64,000 nucleotides of DNA from Phycisphaerae bacterium (GCA_028285035.1 JANQQF010000053.1:113469-177468); one strand, 5' to 3'; positions 1 through 9,390 are shown, counted from the stretch's first letter. Numbers and translations are program-made. The notes: generated by a model not told the origin, from the sequence alone.

Positions 1-102
1 GTTTCGACAGGTTCAGCCGACAGTTTACCTGTGTTCTGCGTAAGCCCTGTAACAGTCAAACATATTACTCGTACGTTAGAAACCTAGAGAAGGTGTTGAT
101 TA

Positions 103-1059
103 ATGAAGATAGATGTATTTACCTTTGGTGAAACCATGCTTCGCCTTGCCCCGCCCAATGCTCTGCGGCTGGGTCAATCCCGGAGTCTCAATACCTCTTT
201 TGGAGGGGCAGAGTCTAGCGTTGCGGCTAATCTGGCCCGCTTGGGCAAAAGTACAGCCTGGTTTTCCAGGCTGCCCAACAACCCCCTCGGTTGGCAATGT
301 GCTGCCGAGCTACGCCACCACGGGGTGGATACCTCAACTGTCCGCTGGGTGGATGAGGCGCGGATGGGGCTTTACTTTGTTGAGTATGGCGAGCCACCAC
401 GTGGTATCAAGGTTTGGTATGATCGGGCAGACTCTGCGGCTAGTCAGATGATGCCCGATGATCTGCCCTTATCGATGATACAAGCGGCCCGCTGGCTTCA
501 TCTGACTGGAATTACGCCTGCTCTTAGTGAGTCTTGTCGTCAAGCTACCCACCACGCCCTAACAATGAGCCAGGAAAGCGGAGCCACGATCTCTTTCGAT
601 GTTAATTATCGGGCCTTGCTTTGGCCTCCAGATGTGGCAGCCCAAGTCTTGACCCCATTCTGCCAAGCTGCCGATTTTGTCTTTGTTGCCTTACGTGATG
701 CCATCACGCTTTTCCACACGGCTACCGATCCTACCCAAGCTCTGCACCAACTGCAACAACGTTTTGGGGGAACAATTATTATCACCCAAGGAGAAGCAGG
801 GGCCTTAGCCCATGATGGCAATCAGGAATATCAAGGAGATGGCCTCCAAGCCATCCTGGTAGATCGGCTTGGGGCAGGCGATGCTTTTGCCTCTGGGGTC
901 ATCTGCCGCTTGTTGGAGGGTGCCTCGCTAGACGATGCCCTCCGTTTTGGGGTGGCCTTGGCGTCGTTGGCCCTGTCCATTGAAGGTGATATTGTTTGGG
1001 GGAACCGGGCTGATGTGGAGGCGATTTTGACTGGGGCTGATGGGGCGTTAAATCGCTAG
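103..1059 (+). CDS. kdgK: 2-keto-3-deoxygluconate kinase (PfkB family)
   Basis: Phosphorylates 2-dehydro-3-deoxygluconate to KDPG in the cytoplasm. The 318-residue product begins with the PfkB-type MKIDVFTFGETMLRL strand. It has the sugar-binding GGAESSVAANLARLG segment at about 34-48, the FDVNYR motif at 165-170 typical of KDG kinases, and the anion-hole/catalytic GAGD at 257-260 with Asp260 as the expected base. An SD-like GAGAAGG lies about 10 nt before the ATG. The aldolase for its product follows 14 bp downstream, so the two form an operon for the semi-phosphorylative Entner-Doudoroff or uronate route. Other PfkB sugar kinases are possible, but the eda neighbour supports KDG. Confidence 0.88.
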   Translation: MKIDVFTFGETMLRLAPPNALRLGQSRSLNTSFGGAESSVAANLARLGKSTAWFSRLPNNPLGWQCAAELRHHGVDTSTVRWVDEARMGLYFVEYGEPPRGIKVWYDRADSAASQMMPDDLPLSMIQAARWLHLTGITPALSESCRQATHHALTMSQESGATISFDVNYRALLWPPDVAAQVLTPFCQAADFVFVALRDAITLFHTATDPTQALHQLQQRFGGTIIITQGEAGALAHDGNQEYQGDGLQAILVDRLGAGDAFASGVICRLLEGASLDDALRFGVALASLALSIEGDIVWGNRADVEAILTGADGALNR

Positions 1060-1073
1060 AAAGGAACTTTTAG

Positions 1074-1703
1074 ATGACCATTAGATCACAAATTCTCGAA
1101 AATCGGATTATTACTATCATTCGAGGTGACTATCAAGACAGTATCTCATCAATTGTAGAAGCTTTGATCGCGGGCGGGATATACACCCTTGAAATAACAA
1201 TGAATTCGCCAGGGGTATTGGCGATGATCACAGAAGTAAGCCAAACCTTTGGCGAGCAAATAACAGTGGGAGCAGGAACAGTTACCACGAGTGAAGAGGT
1301 CAAGCAAGTTGCAGATGCCGGGGCTCAATTTATCGTCTCACCAGATACATTCCCGGTAGTCATTGAAACAGCCCTCGTTCACGGTCTCGAACCAATACCC
1401 GGCGCGTTAACTCCAAGCGAAATCCTCACAGCAAAACGAGCTGGAGCCCAATTGATCAAAATATTTCCAGCTATCGCGGTGGGGCCAGATTATCTGAAAC
1501 AAATTCGAGGGCCAATCGATGATCTCAACTTTGTCCCGACTGGCGGCATATCTCTACAAAATGCGGCTGATTACCTGAAAAATGGGGCTTCAGCTCTTGG
1601 CATTGGATCAAGTTTAGTTCCTCGTAACTTCACCCCAACTAAAGATCAGATTGCTACGCTTACGAGTCGAGCTACTCAATTTGTGGCTACAGTGAACCCA
1701 TAA
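1074..1703 (+). CDS. eda: KDPG/KHG aldolase (class I)
   Basis: Cleaves 2-keto-3-deoxy-6-phosphogluconate into pyruvate and glyceraldehyde-3-phosphate. The 209-residue TIM-barrel protein is full length for the family. The expected catalytic Glu lies in TLEITMNSP (Glu40), the Schiff-base Lys in LIKIFPA (Lys129), and the phosphate-binding glycines in VGAGTV and PTGGIS. AAAGGAAC precedes the ATG. It follows kdgK with a short gap and is surely co-transcribed. Whether it also uses 4-hydroxy-2-oxoglutarate cannot be told from sequence. Confidence 0.92.
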   Translation: MTIRSQILENRIITIIRGDYQDSISSIVEALIAGGIYTLEITMNSPGVLAMITEVSQTFGEQITVGAGTVTTSEEVKQVADAGAQFIVSPDTFPVVIETALVHGLEPIPGALTPSEILTAKRAGAQLIKIFPAIAVGPDYLKQIRGPIDDLNFVPTGGISLQNAADYLKNGASALGIGSSLVPRNFTPTKDQIATLTSRATQFVATVNP

Positions 1704-1792
1704 AAGATTTTTCATCCGATTTACCCTAAAGTATCATAGCCAAAGCTTATCGCATATATTCTACCAATTAATCATTCAAAGGAGCTTTTGGC

Positions 1793-2746
1793 ATGATCGA
1801 TCAATTCCCTCACCTCAGAGCCGCCGTTGTCCAGGCTGCTCCTATTCTTTTCGACCGTGAAGCAACGGTCGAAAAAACAGTTCAATTGACCCTAGAAGCT
1901 GCGGCACAGGGGGCCAACTTGATTCTCTTCCCTGAGGCATTCATTCCCTGTTATCCACGTGGTCTTGGCTTTGGCACTGTCGTCGGCAGTCGTAGCCCTG
2001 AAGGCCGTTGTACCTGGCAACGCTACTGGACCAATGCCGTCGATGTGCCCGGACCGGCCACCGAGGCGCTAGGCAAGGTGGCTCGGCAGACCAGTACCTA
2101 TCTGATGGTCGGCGTGATTGAACGAGATACCAGCTTTAGCGGAGGGACTCTGTACTGTACGATGCTCTACTTTGGGCCAACCGGAGAGTTGCTCGGCAAG
2201 CATCGCAAACTCAAACCCACCGCTGCTGAGCGTCTAATCTGGGGTGAAGGTGATGGGAGTACCTTAACCACCATTGACACTGAGTATGGCACAATGGGTG
2301 GCTTGATCTGCTGGGAGAACTACATGCCCTTGGCCCGGATGGCGATGTACAGCAAAGGCGTCGATATCTATCTGGCCCCTACCGCTGATAGCCGCGATAG
2401 CTGGCAGGCGACTCTCCGCCACATCGCGTGTGAAGGCCGCTGCTTTGTCTTGGGGTGTAATCAATTTGTGACCAAGTCAATGTACCCGGCGGATTTAGAG
2501 GGTATCGGGGATTTGGATAATCAGCCGGAGACTATGTGCCGGGGGGGGAGTGCCATTATCTCGCCGTTGGGCGATGTTTTGGCCGGACCGCTCTATGATG
2601 AAGAAGGTGTTCTCTACGCTGACCTGGATTTGGCAGAGGTGGCCCGTAGCAAATTTGACTTTGACGTGGTGGGGCATTACGCTCGACCGGATGTATTTCA
2701 GCTTGTTGTTAATGAAAAGCCAAATCTACCCGTTGTCAGTTCTTGA
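1793..2746 (+). CDS. Nitrilase
   Basis: Hydrolyses an organic nitrile to the carboxylic acid and ammonia. The 317 residues are one carbon-nitrogen hydrolase domain with the full Glu-Lys-Cys triad: Glu48 in LFPEAF, Lys139 in HRKLKPT, and Cys173 in LICWENYMPLAR. The CWENYMPL context is typical of true nitrilases rather than amidases or carbamoylases. A clear AAGGAGC precedes the ATG. An 89-bp gap separates it from eda, so it may have its own promoter. The 3' end overlaps the convergent methyltransferase gene by 11 bp. Substrate unknown; the neighbouring aromatic-acid pathway makes an aryl nitrile possible, but that is inference. Confidence 0.88.
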   Translation: MIDQFPHLRAAVVQAAPILFDREATVEKTVQLTLEAAAQGANLILFPEAFIPCYPRGLGFGTVVGSRSPEGRCTWQRYWTNAVDVPGPATEALGKVARQTSTYLMVGVIERDTSFSGGTLYCTMLYFGPTGELLGKHRKLKPTAAERLIWGEGDGSTLTTIDTEYGTMGGLICWENYMPLARMAMYSKGVDIYLAPTADSRDSWQATLRHIACEGRCFVLGCNQFVTKSMYPADLEGIGDLDNQPETMCRGGSAIISPLGDVLAGPLYDEEGVLYADLDLAEVARSKFDFDVVGHYARPDVFQLVVNEKPNLPVVSS

Positions 2747-3374
2747 TTAAAGGTCGACGGGCCACGATCAGCCAGCCGGGACGATCCAATGTCTCCATAT
2801 AATTGGACGCCTCGGTTTTTAGGATTTGCCATACGCTATCTTGTTCCAAGCGGGCGAAGTGGGTGGGGTAATCATCATCAACATAAGGCTGGGCGTTGAG
2901 ATAAATGACGATGATGCCATCTCGTTTGACGGTGCGGATGATTTCCGGTAAATTTTCAGGGCCGACGTGTCCATTTCCAAACGAGCCGACACAGATAATT
3001 GCTTCGTATGCCTCATCTGCAATATCGAGGGGGGTGGTTAAATCCCCTTCAATGAGATTTTGATAAACCTGTTTCTTAGCCGCTTCTTGCAACATTCCTG
3101 TTGAAATATCCAAGCCATCAATCGTGGCATATCCGAGCCGATGTAATTCTTCCCCAGCCAACCCCGTCCCACAGCCATAATCAATGATTGCTACCGTCTT
3201 GTCAGGGCAGTATTCAGCAAAGGCCTCCGCTGCGATGCGTGGTGCAACATAACCATACGTTTCACTCAAATCATGGTCATAATCTTCCGCCCAATCATTA
3301 TAAATATCTGTCGAATAATCCCCTGGCTCTAGTGAACTGACCCGCCGCAAAATCCCTTTCCCTTTGTCTGCCAT
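2736..3374 (-). CDS. Class I SAM-dependent methyltransferase
   Basis: A soluble methyltransferase of about 212 residues with SAM motif I (IIDYGCGTGLAGEEL) and a following acidic DGLDIS strand. The open frame extends ten codons further upstream, but GGGAGGAAGATC sits just before the ATG at 3374, so that start is chosen. The small-molecule acceptor cannot be deduced. It resembles Williams-Beuren-type/methyltransferase-12 proteins. It is last on the minus strand after the hydroxyacid dehydrogenase, separated by a structured intergenic element, so co-transcription is uncertain. Confidence 0.75.
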   Translation of the reverse strand: MADKGKGILRRVSSLEPGDYSTDIYNDWAEDYDHDLSETYGYVAPRIAAEAFAEYCPDKTVAIIDYGCGTGLAGEELHRLGYATIDGLDISTGMLQEAAKKQVYQNLIEGDLTTPLDIADEAYEAIICVGSFGNGHVGPENLPEIIRTVKRDGIIVIYLNAQPYVDDDYPTHFARLEQDSVWQILKTEASNYMETLDRPGWLIVARRPLIKN

Positions 3375-3397
3375 GATCTTCCTCCCGTGAAGATAAA

Positions 3398-3448
3398 GTA
3401 ACACAGGCTTCTAGCCTGTTGACTCGCAGGCAGGGATGCCTACGTTAC
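3398..3448. repeat. Three-way-junction palindromic intergenic element
   Basis: Outer arms GTAAC (3398-3402) and GTTAC (3444-3448) enclose two perfect hairpins: ACAGGC/GCCTGT with a 5-nt loop (3403-3419), and AGGCA/TGCCT with a GGGA loop (3428-3441). The fold is a cruciform with two side arms, typical of dispersed REP/MITE-like intergenic elements. Only one copy was found in this window. A role as mRNA 3' structure for the upstream minus-strand gene is also possible. Confidence 0.55.
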
Positions 3449-3513
3449 ATCTTTTCGTTGATGGTGTGTAAAACTCATGAACACCTCTCTGATATTTTCC
3501 CCACCATTCACAA

Positions 3514-4449
3514 TTAATACCCTGCTTCTCGATCCACCTGATGCAACAACGACTCGCCTGCTGTCAAACGGCGATAATTCTCAGCCACATCCTCTAGCCC
3601 ACCAGTCAAGTGCCAACCTGAAACGTGGGGCGTGATGGTGATTTTTGGATGTGACCAGAAGGGATGATCTTTGGGGACGGGCTCGGTTCGAAAGACATCT
3701 AAGACCGCACCGCCTAAATGCCCATTGTTTAAGGCAGCTAATAAATCGTCCTCTACAATCAAATTGCCTCGCCCCACATTAATCAACATGGCCCCAGGTT
3801 TCATTGCCGCAAACATTGCCGCGTCAAACAAATCTGCTGTTTGTGGCGTTGAGGGGAGCACTGAGGCCACATAATCACACTCGGCGAGCAAAGGTTTCAG
3901 TGTATCTAGGCCATAACGGCATTCGACATTGGGAATGTCTTTGGGAGATCGACTCCAACCTAAAACGCGAAAGCCAAGGTGAGTGAACAACTGAGCTGTA
4001 CGCCCCCCGATGTGTCCCAAGCCTAAAACCCCGACCGTTGTCTTAGGTGTTTCATGTGGCCCTCGCTTCTCCCAAATCTTGTTAGCTTGATTTTCCGCAT
4101 GAAAGGCCATATTCCGCTGCTCTCGCAAAACGTATGCCAAACAGAACTCAGCGATTTCTTGGGCCGGAGCATCAGGCTTAAGTCGAGCTACCTTAACGTG
4201 AGGTGGCAATTCTGGGTCACCGACAATCCCCTCCACGCCAGCCCCTAATTTTTGCACCAATTGTAGATTGGGAAGTTGCCGGGCCAACCCAGAGGTTAAC
4301 TTCACGCAGGCGAGCATGATAATATCAGTAGGATCACCAAGATTGTTGCCGCAGCGAATATCGGCGTCTGGAATAAGTGGCTGCAGCACATCCCGTAAAC
4401 TTTCATCTGTCATCCACTCTGGCATCCGAATGTCGATTAAGAGAGCCAT
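3514..4449 (-). CDS. D-isomer-specific 2-hydroxyacid dehydrogenase (glyoxylate/hydroxypyruvate reductase-like)
   Basis: NAD(P)H-dependent reductase of 2-oxoacids, about 311 residues from the ATG at 4449, which has AAGGAACC upstream (a longer frame to 4479 lacks this support). It shows the nucleotide-binding VGVLGLGHIGGRTAQ segment and the family catalytic set: Arg in INVGRGNLI, Glu in FRTEPVP and His in TPHVSGW. The overall look is closest to GhrA-type glyoxylate/hydroxypyruvate reductases. It follows the amidohydrolase on the same strand. Its link to the pca pathway is only positional. Confidence 0.8.
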   Translation of the reverse strand: MALLIDIRMPEWMTDESLRDVLQPLIPDADIRCGNNLGDPTDIIMLACVKLTSGLARQLPNLQLVQKLGAGVEGIVGDPELPPHVKVARLKPDAPAQEIAEFCLAYVLREQRNMAFHAENQANKIWEKRGPHETPKTTVGVLGLGHIGGRTAQLFTHLGFRVLGWSRSPKDIPNVECRYGLDTLKPLLAECDYVASVLPSTPQTADLFDAAMFAAMKPGAMLINVGRGNLIVEDDLLAALNNGHLGGAVLDVFRTEPVPKDHPFWSHPKITITPHVSGWHLTGGLEDVAENYRRLTAGESLLHQVDREAGY

Positions 4450-4568
4450 TGAATTGGTTCCTTTTTTGTAGTAGGTCAAGAGATAACCGACGGGTACAGA
4501 CAGAATTCAATCTACCCGAACTTCACAGAAATCACACAAGACCTTTGTGTACTTTCGGGCATCTTTTT

Positions 4569-5927
4569 CTACAACGCCCGCATTACAAACTGCCCCTGCC
4601 CCGCTTGCCCTAAAAATTCACCCTGCTCGGTCAGCATCTGCCCCCGACCGATTGTAACACTAGGCCAGCCAGTAATCGTCAAGCCATCATAAGGCGTCCA
4701 ATCGACATTTTCGTGCAGCGTTTCGGTTGAGAAGGTGAAGGATTGGTTGGGATCAAATATTACGAGGTCGGCATCATAGCCGACTGCAATCGTGCCCTTA
4801 TTTTTAAGACCAAATAGTCGGGCTGGGGTTGTGCAACAGAGATCGACCCAGCGATTGAGGGAGAAGTATCCTGCCTGCACCCCTTGGTAAATCAGGGAAA
4901 AGCGCCCCTCGATAGAAGGCACTCCGCCGGGGATGCGACTAAAATTGTCTAGCCCCCGCGCTTTGTCGGCGTTGTTGAAGGGGCAGTGGTCTGTAGTGAC
5001 GATTTGAAGATGGTTATGAGCTAACGCATCCCAAACGTGAGCTTGTTCCGCTTTTGGTCGCAGTGGGGGGGCGCATACAGGCTGTGCCCCCGCAATCCCT
5101 GGCCGATCATACAGCGAGTCATCCAGAAAAAGGTATTGTGGACACGTTTCGCCTGTGATGGGTAAGCCACGTTGTCGAGCGGCAATGATGCGATCGATAA
5201 CACTTTGGCAGCCAATATGGAAAATATGAAGTGGGACGCCGACAAATTCGGCCAGATCAATCACTCGGCCTGCTGCTTCACCTTCGATTGAAGCGGGCCG
5301 ACTACGGGGATGCCAATGGGGTGTGGTGCGACCTGCTGCCAAATTTTGCTCAATCAGGGTACAGATGACCTCCCAATTCTCAGCGTGAACGACCGGGAGA
5401 CCCCCAACGGCTTTGATACCTTGCAGGGCCTGCAACAATTCCGCATCGTTGAGGCGAAAGCCATAGGCCATATAAAGTTTGAACGTGGGGCATCCGGCCT
5501 CAACCACGGTTGCAAGCTGATCCAGCTTTTCAATGCTGGGTGGATCAATCGTGATGTGGAACCCATAATCAATGACTGATTTTGCATCGGCAATAGCCCG
5601 TTTCGCAACGAGGGCATCACGCAAGGTCTCATCAGCGTTTGGCTCGATAAAGTCGATGATTGTTGTTGTGCCGCCAAAGGCAGCCGCACGCGTGCCTGTG
5701 AAAAAATCATCAGCGGAGACAACACCATCACCGAGCGACATTTCCATATGCACGTGAACATCAATCGCCCCAGGCGTCACCAACTTGCCTGTAGCATCAA
5801 TCTCTCGCTCACCGACGAAGTCGCGTCCAATCGCGGTAATCGTCTCGCCCTGTATCGCCACATCAGCTTGATAGGTGGCGTCGGCAGTGACAACTGTTCC
5901 ATTTTTGATGACGAGATCGTAGGTCAT
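4569..5927 (-). CDS. Dihydropyrimidinase / D-hydantoinase family cyclic amidohydrolase
   Basis: Binuclear-metal hydrolase opening a cyclic amide (dihydropyrimidine or hydantoin). The 452 residues carry the whole metal set: HVH at 58-60, carbamylated Lys150 in TFKLYMAY, His181 in VVHAEN, His237 in FHIG and Asp313 in TTDHCPF. It starts 4 bp after the CoA-transferase stop, so it is probably in the same transcript. Allantoinase and phenylhydantoinase are alternatives. Reductive pyrimidine degradation would need partner genes that are not in the window. Confidence 0.82.
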   Translation of the reverse strand: MTYDLVIKNGTVVTADATYQADVAIQGETITAIGRDFVGEREIDATGKLVTPGAIDVHVHMEMSLGDGVVSADDFFTGTRAAAFGGTTTIIDFIEPNADETLRDALVAKRAIADAKSVIDYGFHITIDPPSIEKLDQLATVVEAGCPTFKLYMAYGFRLNDAELLQALQGIKAVGGLPVVHAENWEVICTLIEQNLAAGRTTPHWHPRSRPASIEGEAAGRVIDLAEFVGVPLHIFHIGCQSVIDRIIAARQRGLPITGETCPQYLFLDDSLYDRPGIAGAQPVCAPPLRPKAEQAHVWDALAHNHLQIVTTDHCPFNNADKARGLDNFSRIPGGVPSIEGRFSLIYQGVQAGYFSLNRWVDLCCTTPARLFGLKNKGTIAVGYDADLVIFDPNQSFTFSTETLHENVDWTPYDGLTITGWPSVTIGRGQMLTEQGEFLGQAGQGQFVMRAL

Positions 5928-5931
5928 CGGA

Positions 5932-7275
5932 CTATAAGCTCACCACAAATTCTGCTGATGTTTTGGCTTGAACCTCTTCCAGTGTTGCATTAGGCATCAA
6001 GCCCGTCAAGGTGAGTTTGCCATCGATGAAGCGGAAAATTGCCAGATCAGTGATGATAACATCGACTGAATTGAGCGCGGTTAGAGGCAAGGTGCAACTG
6101 GGGACAATTTTTGGGCTACCATCGCGGCTGGTGTGGGTCATGGTGATAATGAGGCGTTTGGCCCCAGACGCCAGATCCATTGCCCCGCCAACACCGAGAA
6201 GTGGCTTGCCAGGCACCGCCCAGTTGGCCAGATTAGCCTGCTCATCCACCTGCAAGCCCCCCATAATCGCCGCATCAATGTGCCCCCCCCGGATCATAGC
6301 AAACGAGGCGGCACTGTCAAAGTAGCTACTACCAGGTAAGGCCGTTACCGGGATTTTTCCTGCATTCACCGGATAATCCATCGCCCCACCCGCTTCAGGG
6401 GCTGGGCCAACGCCAAGCATCCCATTTTCAGTGTGCAAGATGATACCGTGTTCGGGGGTAATTAAATCGGCCACCAAGGTGGGGATGCCCACACCAAGGT
6501 TGACGATGTCCCCTCGGTTTAGCTCGGCGAGTGCGGCCTTTGCCATATTCATTCGCCCTTCGTCCACCTTTTTAGCTCCCCCTGAAATCGAGGCTGACGA
6601 CCCTAAATCTTCCAGAGTGGTATGGGCTTGGATCAGGTAATCGACAAAGCAGCCAGGGGTGTGAATTTGGTTGGGATCAAGCTCGCCCTCGGGGACGATG
6701 TGTTCAGCCTCCGCAATGACCAAATCAGAGGCAGTGGCCATCGCCTGATTAAAGTTGTTTTCGGTCATCCGATAGACCAAATTCCCGGCGGTGTCGGCTT
6801 GCCAGGCTCGGATCAAGGACACATTTCCCCGAATGGCAGGTTGATAGACGTAGGTTTTGCCATCAATGACCTTCGTCTCTTTGCCTTCAGCGAGCTTGGT
6901 GCCAGCAGAGGTCGGAGTGAAAAAGCCCCCGATACCGGCCCCGCCAGCCCGCAGCGCTTCGGCCATTGACCCCTGAGGGATCAACTCGACCTCCATTGCC
7001 CCGGATTGGGCGGCTTCAACCGCTTCACGGTTGCTGGTGAAAAAGGAGCCGATGGCCTTCTTGATCCGGCCGCGGCGGAGTAATCGACCACCCCCCAGAT
7101 CGGGCTCACCGACGTTGTTTGCCACATAGGTGAGATCGGTCGTGTCGGTCTCGGCGATAGCGTGGAGGAGATGCACTGGATTGCCGGTCATCCCAAAGCC
7201 ACCCACGAGAATGGTGTCACCTGATTTTACTTTTGTAGCAGCCTCTTCGGCTGTGATTTGTGGAACAGTTTTCAT
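5932..7275 (-). CDS. pcaIJ: Fused 3-oxoacid CoA-transferase (A and B subunits), probable 3-oxoadipate CoA-transferase
   Basis: Transfers CoA from succinyl-CoA to 3-oxoadipate or a similar 3-oxoacid. One chain of about 447 residues joins the A subunit (about 1-225; GGFGMTGNP near the N-terminus) to the B subunit (about 238-447). The catalytic Glu283 lies in [10 protein letters not shown], the family I signature. The frame is open 34 codons further up, but that part is an AT-rich, non-homologous leader; ATG 7275 gives the usual N-terminus. It sits after pcaB behind a 176-bp gap holding two overlapping hairpins. Pathway assignment comes from the pca neighbours; a ketone-body (SCOT) role cannot be excluded. 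Confidence 0.85.
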   Translation of the reverse strand: MKTVPQITAEEAATKVKSGDTILVGGFGMTGNPVHLLHAIAETDTTDLTYVANNVGEPDLGGGRLLRRGRIKKAIGSFFTSNREAVEAAQSGAMEVELIPQGSMAEALRAGGAGIGGFFTPTSAGTKLAEGKETKVIDGKTYVYQPAIRGNVSLIRAWQADTAGNLVYRMTENNFNQAMATASDLVIAEAEHIVPEGELDPNQIHTPGCFVDYLIQAHTTLEDLGSSASISGGAKKVDEGRMNMAKAALAELNRGDIVNLGVGIPTLVADLITPEHGIILHTENGMLGVGPAPEAGGAMDYPVNAGKIPVTALPGSSYFDSAASFAMIRGGHIDAAIMGGLQVDEQANLANWAVPGKPLLGVGGAMDLASGAKRLIITMTHTSRDGSPKIVPSCTLPLTALNSVDVIITDLAIFRFIDGKLTLTGLMPNATLEEVQAKTSAEFVVSL

Positions 7276-7350
7276 CAATAAAACCCTCGGCCTCTTATCA
7301 AATTTTTGGATTTCGGAAATTGACAAGCCTATTTGGAGGAAGGAAATGAT

Positions 7351-7406
7351 AAATAGTAATTGGTAATTAAACATCAATTACTATTTACCGTTCACCAATT
7401 ACCAAT
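7351..7406. repeat. Two overlapping inverted repeats between pcaB and pcaIJ
   Basis: AAATAGTAATTG (7351-7362) pairs perfectly with CAATTACTATTT (7375-7386). ATTGGTAATT (7359-7368) pairs perfectly with AATTACCAAT (7397-7406). The two stems share bases, so only one can form at a time. The location just upstream of the CoA-transferase start suggests either an mRNA switch/processing site inside the operon or a mobile palindromic repeat. No T-run follows, so it is not a classical terminator. Confidence 0.5.
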
Positions 7407-7451
7407 CAAAAGTATATGGGGGTGTTCCCTAAATCCGTCTCAATTTATACT

Positions 7452-8798
7452 TCACATACTACGTTCATAATTCGCTTCACGCAAAACGCGATCAATGAAT
7501 GTCTCTGATGCGCCAAAGTAGGCTGTTTCATCTTTCAAGGCTTCCCAATCGAGGGAAAGTTCGATATCATCGCGGACAACATCGACCAAGTGACGATTAT
7601 CAGCTAGGACAACGCGAACGGCTTTGGTAACGATGGCTTTTGCGTCGGTTCGGCTCATATGCTCGGCCAGGGCAAAGCTAACGGCCTCAGCCAGCATCAG
7701 GCCATTTGAGGCGGCGACATTGTCTCGCATTTGTTGCTCGTTCACCACCAGATTTTCGCTCAAAAAGAGCGCTTTGCTTAAGGCCACGCCTGTTAGGGCG
7801 ACCATCTGTGGTAAATTGAGCCACTCCACCTGCCAGCCGTGGGTGGCGCGTTCGTGTTCTTGAATGAGCGCGTGGTGCATCGAGGAGAGGAGACCTGCGT
7901 TGGTGCGGGCGGCAGCGATGATTAATTCGCTAATGATGGGGTTGCTTTTTTGAGGCATTGTGCTGGAGCCGCCCCGCGATAAATCGGACGACTCACGTAC
8001 CTCACCGACTTCGGTTTGGGCCATCAAAATAATGTCCTGCCCCATCTTGGCCAACGTGCCACTGACCAGCGATAGCCAGCTTGCGAACTCAACGATATTA
8101 TCGCGCTGGGTATGCCACGGGATGGGGGGAACGGTCAGGTTGAGTTCCTTGGCTAAGCTTTCTTGCACAGCTAACCCTTGTTTGCCCAACGAAGCCAGCG
8201 TTCCTGAGGCTCCACCAAATTGGACTGTTAACAAACGAGGACTCATCTCCATCAATCGTTGTCGATGCCGAAGCAATGGAGCCAGCCAGCCAGCGACTTT
8301 CAAGCCAAAGGAGATGGGGAGCGCCTGCTGCGAATGGGTTCGTCCCGCCATCAGGGTCTGGCGATGCTGATCGGCCATTTTTGCTAGATTTTCGATGATT
8401 GTATCGAGCCGTTTTGCTAAAATGGTCAGGGCTGCTCGGATTTGCAGGATCAGGGCAGTGTCCATAATATCCTGCGTTGTTGCCCCCCAATGAACATAGG
8501 AGGCAGCCTCATCCCCAACATGTGTTCGCAGTTGCTTGACCAACTCGATGATTGGTAGACCCACTTTTTCGGTACCAGCCTGTAGAGCTTCAAGCTCAAT
8601 TTGAATATCAGTTGCTTCTGTAATAATGTTTTTAGCAACTTCTGCAGGAATTATATCAAGATCACTTTGTACCTTGGCCAGAGCTCCTTCGACATAAAGT
8701 AGATAGCGGACAAACTGCTCATCCGAAAAAATCGGGGCGAGTTCAGCGTCACTAAAGATTGAGGCGTATATCGTTGAGTCGGTGGGTGAGAAAGTCAT
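7452..8798 (-). CDS. pcaB: 3-carboxy-cis,cis-muconate cycloisomerase
   Basis: Cyclises 3-carboxymuconate to 4-carboxymuconolactone, the second step of the protocatechuate branch. About 448 residues of the fumarase/aspartase superfamily, with the signature GGSSTMPQKSNP and the VHWGATTQDIMDT helix expected for this enzyme. The ATG at 8798 is chosen because the longer frame runs back into pcaG; it lies 10 bp after the pcaG stop, and its own SD is weak, consistent with translational coupling. Adenylosuccinate lyase is the main look-alike, but QDIMDT and the pca neighbours argue for PcaB. Confidence 0.9.
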   Translation of the reverse strand: MTFSPTDSTIYASIFSDAELAPIFSDEQFVRYLLYVEGALAKVQSDLDIIPAEVAKNIITEATDIQIELEALQAGTEKVGLPIIELVKQLRTHVGDEAASYVHWGATTQDIMDTALILQIRAALTILAKRLDTIIENLAKMADQHRQTLMAGRTHSQQALPISFGLKVAGWLAPLLRHRQRLMEMSPRLLTVQFGGASGTLASLGKQGLAVQESLAKELNLTVPPIPWHTQRDNIVEFASWLSLVSGTLAKMGQDIILMAQTEVGEVRESSDLSRGGSSTMPQKSNPIISELIIAAARTNAGLLSSMHHALIQEHERATHGWQVEWLNLPQMVALTGVALSKALFLSENLVVNEQQMRDNVAASNGLMLAEAVSFALAEHMSRTDAKAIVTKAVRVVLADNRHLVDVVRDDIELSLDWEALKDETAYFGASETFIDRVLREANYERSM

Positions 8799-8808
8799 CG
8801 TCAATGAT

Positions 8809-9390
8809 CTATGGCTCAAAAAAGAGCATCGCATTCTCGCCCTGCATGTTGATGTCAAAGTAGAAGGTTGGTGTTCCTTCTTGGTCATCACGGCAGGCAA
8901 TTAACCGGCCTCGCTTATCTTCATCGATTGAGTTGAGGACGGGGTCCTTTGCATTTGCTTCTTCTTCATCTGAGAAGTAGAGACGGGTTACCGCGTGAAG
9001 CAAGGTGCCGCGCATGAAGACGCGGACGAGCAAATGAGGGGCTTGCCCTTGTTCGTCATCAAAGGGGACGACGCCTGGGCGGATGGTCTTGAGCCAATAC
9101 ATCCCATCATCATCCGTTCCGGCTCGGCCAAAACCTCTGAAATTGGGGTCGGCTTGCTCACGACGAGGATCTTCTGGATGGTCATAAATTCCATTGCTAT
9201 CGGCTTGCCAAATTTCGATCATCGCATCGTCGATTGGCTTGCCATCACCATCCAAAACACGCCCTTTGATAAAAATTCGTTCACCCATCGTTTCATCTTT
9301 GACCAAATTATGTTGTTCCAGACCGGGTCGAACCAGTCCAATCCGAAAATATGGTCCAACGGTTTGACTACCTGATTGTTTGAGTTCCAT
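8809..9390 (-). CDS. pcaG: Protocatechuate 3,4-dioxygenase, alpha subunit
   Basis: Non-catalytic partner of the intradiol ring-cleaving dioxygenase. It has 193 residues, normal for PcaG, with the early TVGPYFRIGL motif, the KGRVLDGDGKPIDDAMIEIW beta-sandwich core also found in PcaH, and APHLLVRVFMRG where the beta subunit has its iron-binding histidines. It lacks the full two-Tyr/two-His iron set, as expected for alpha. AAAGGTG precedes the ATG. Unusually it is not adjacent to pcaH: a response-regulator gene and about 350 bp of structured sequence separate them. Confidence 0.9.
   Translation of the reverse strand: MELKQSGSQTVGPYFRIGLVRPGLEQHNLVKDETMGERIFIKGRVLDGDGKPIDDAMIEIWQADSNGIYDHPEDPRREQADPNFRGFGRAGTDDDGMYWLKTIRPGVVPFDDEQGQAPHLLVRVFMRGTLLHAVTRLYFSDEEEANAKDPVLNSIDEDKRGRLIACRDDQEGTPTFYFDINMQGENAMLFFEP

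Noticed and set aside
1..102. Possible riboswitch or leader RNA before kdgK
   Set aside because: Only about 100 bases visible, no conserved fold recognised; the first bases resemble a common intergenic repeat word but cannot be confirmed.
7276..7377. Upstream extension of the CoA-transferase reading frame
   Set aside because: The added residues are hydrophobic and unlike any CoA-transferase N-terminus; ATG 7275 matches the family start.
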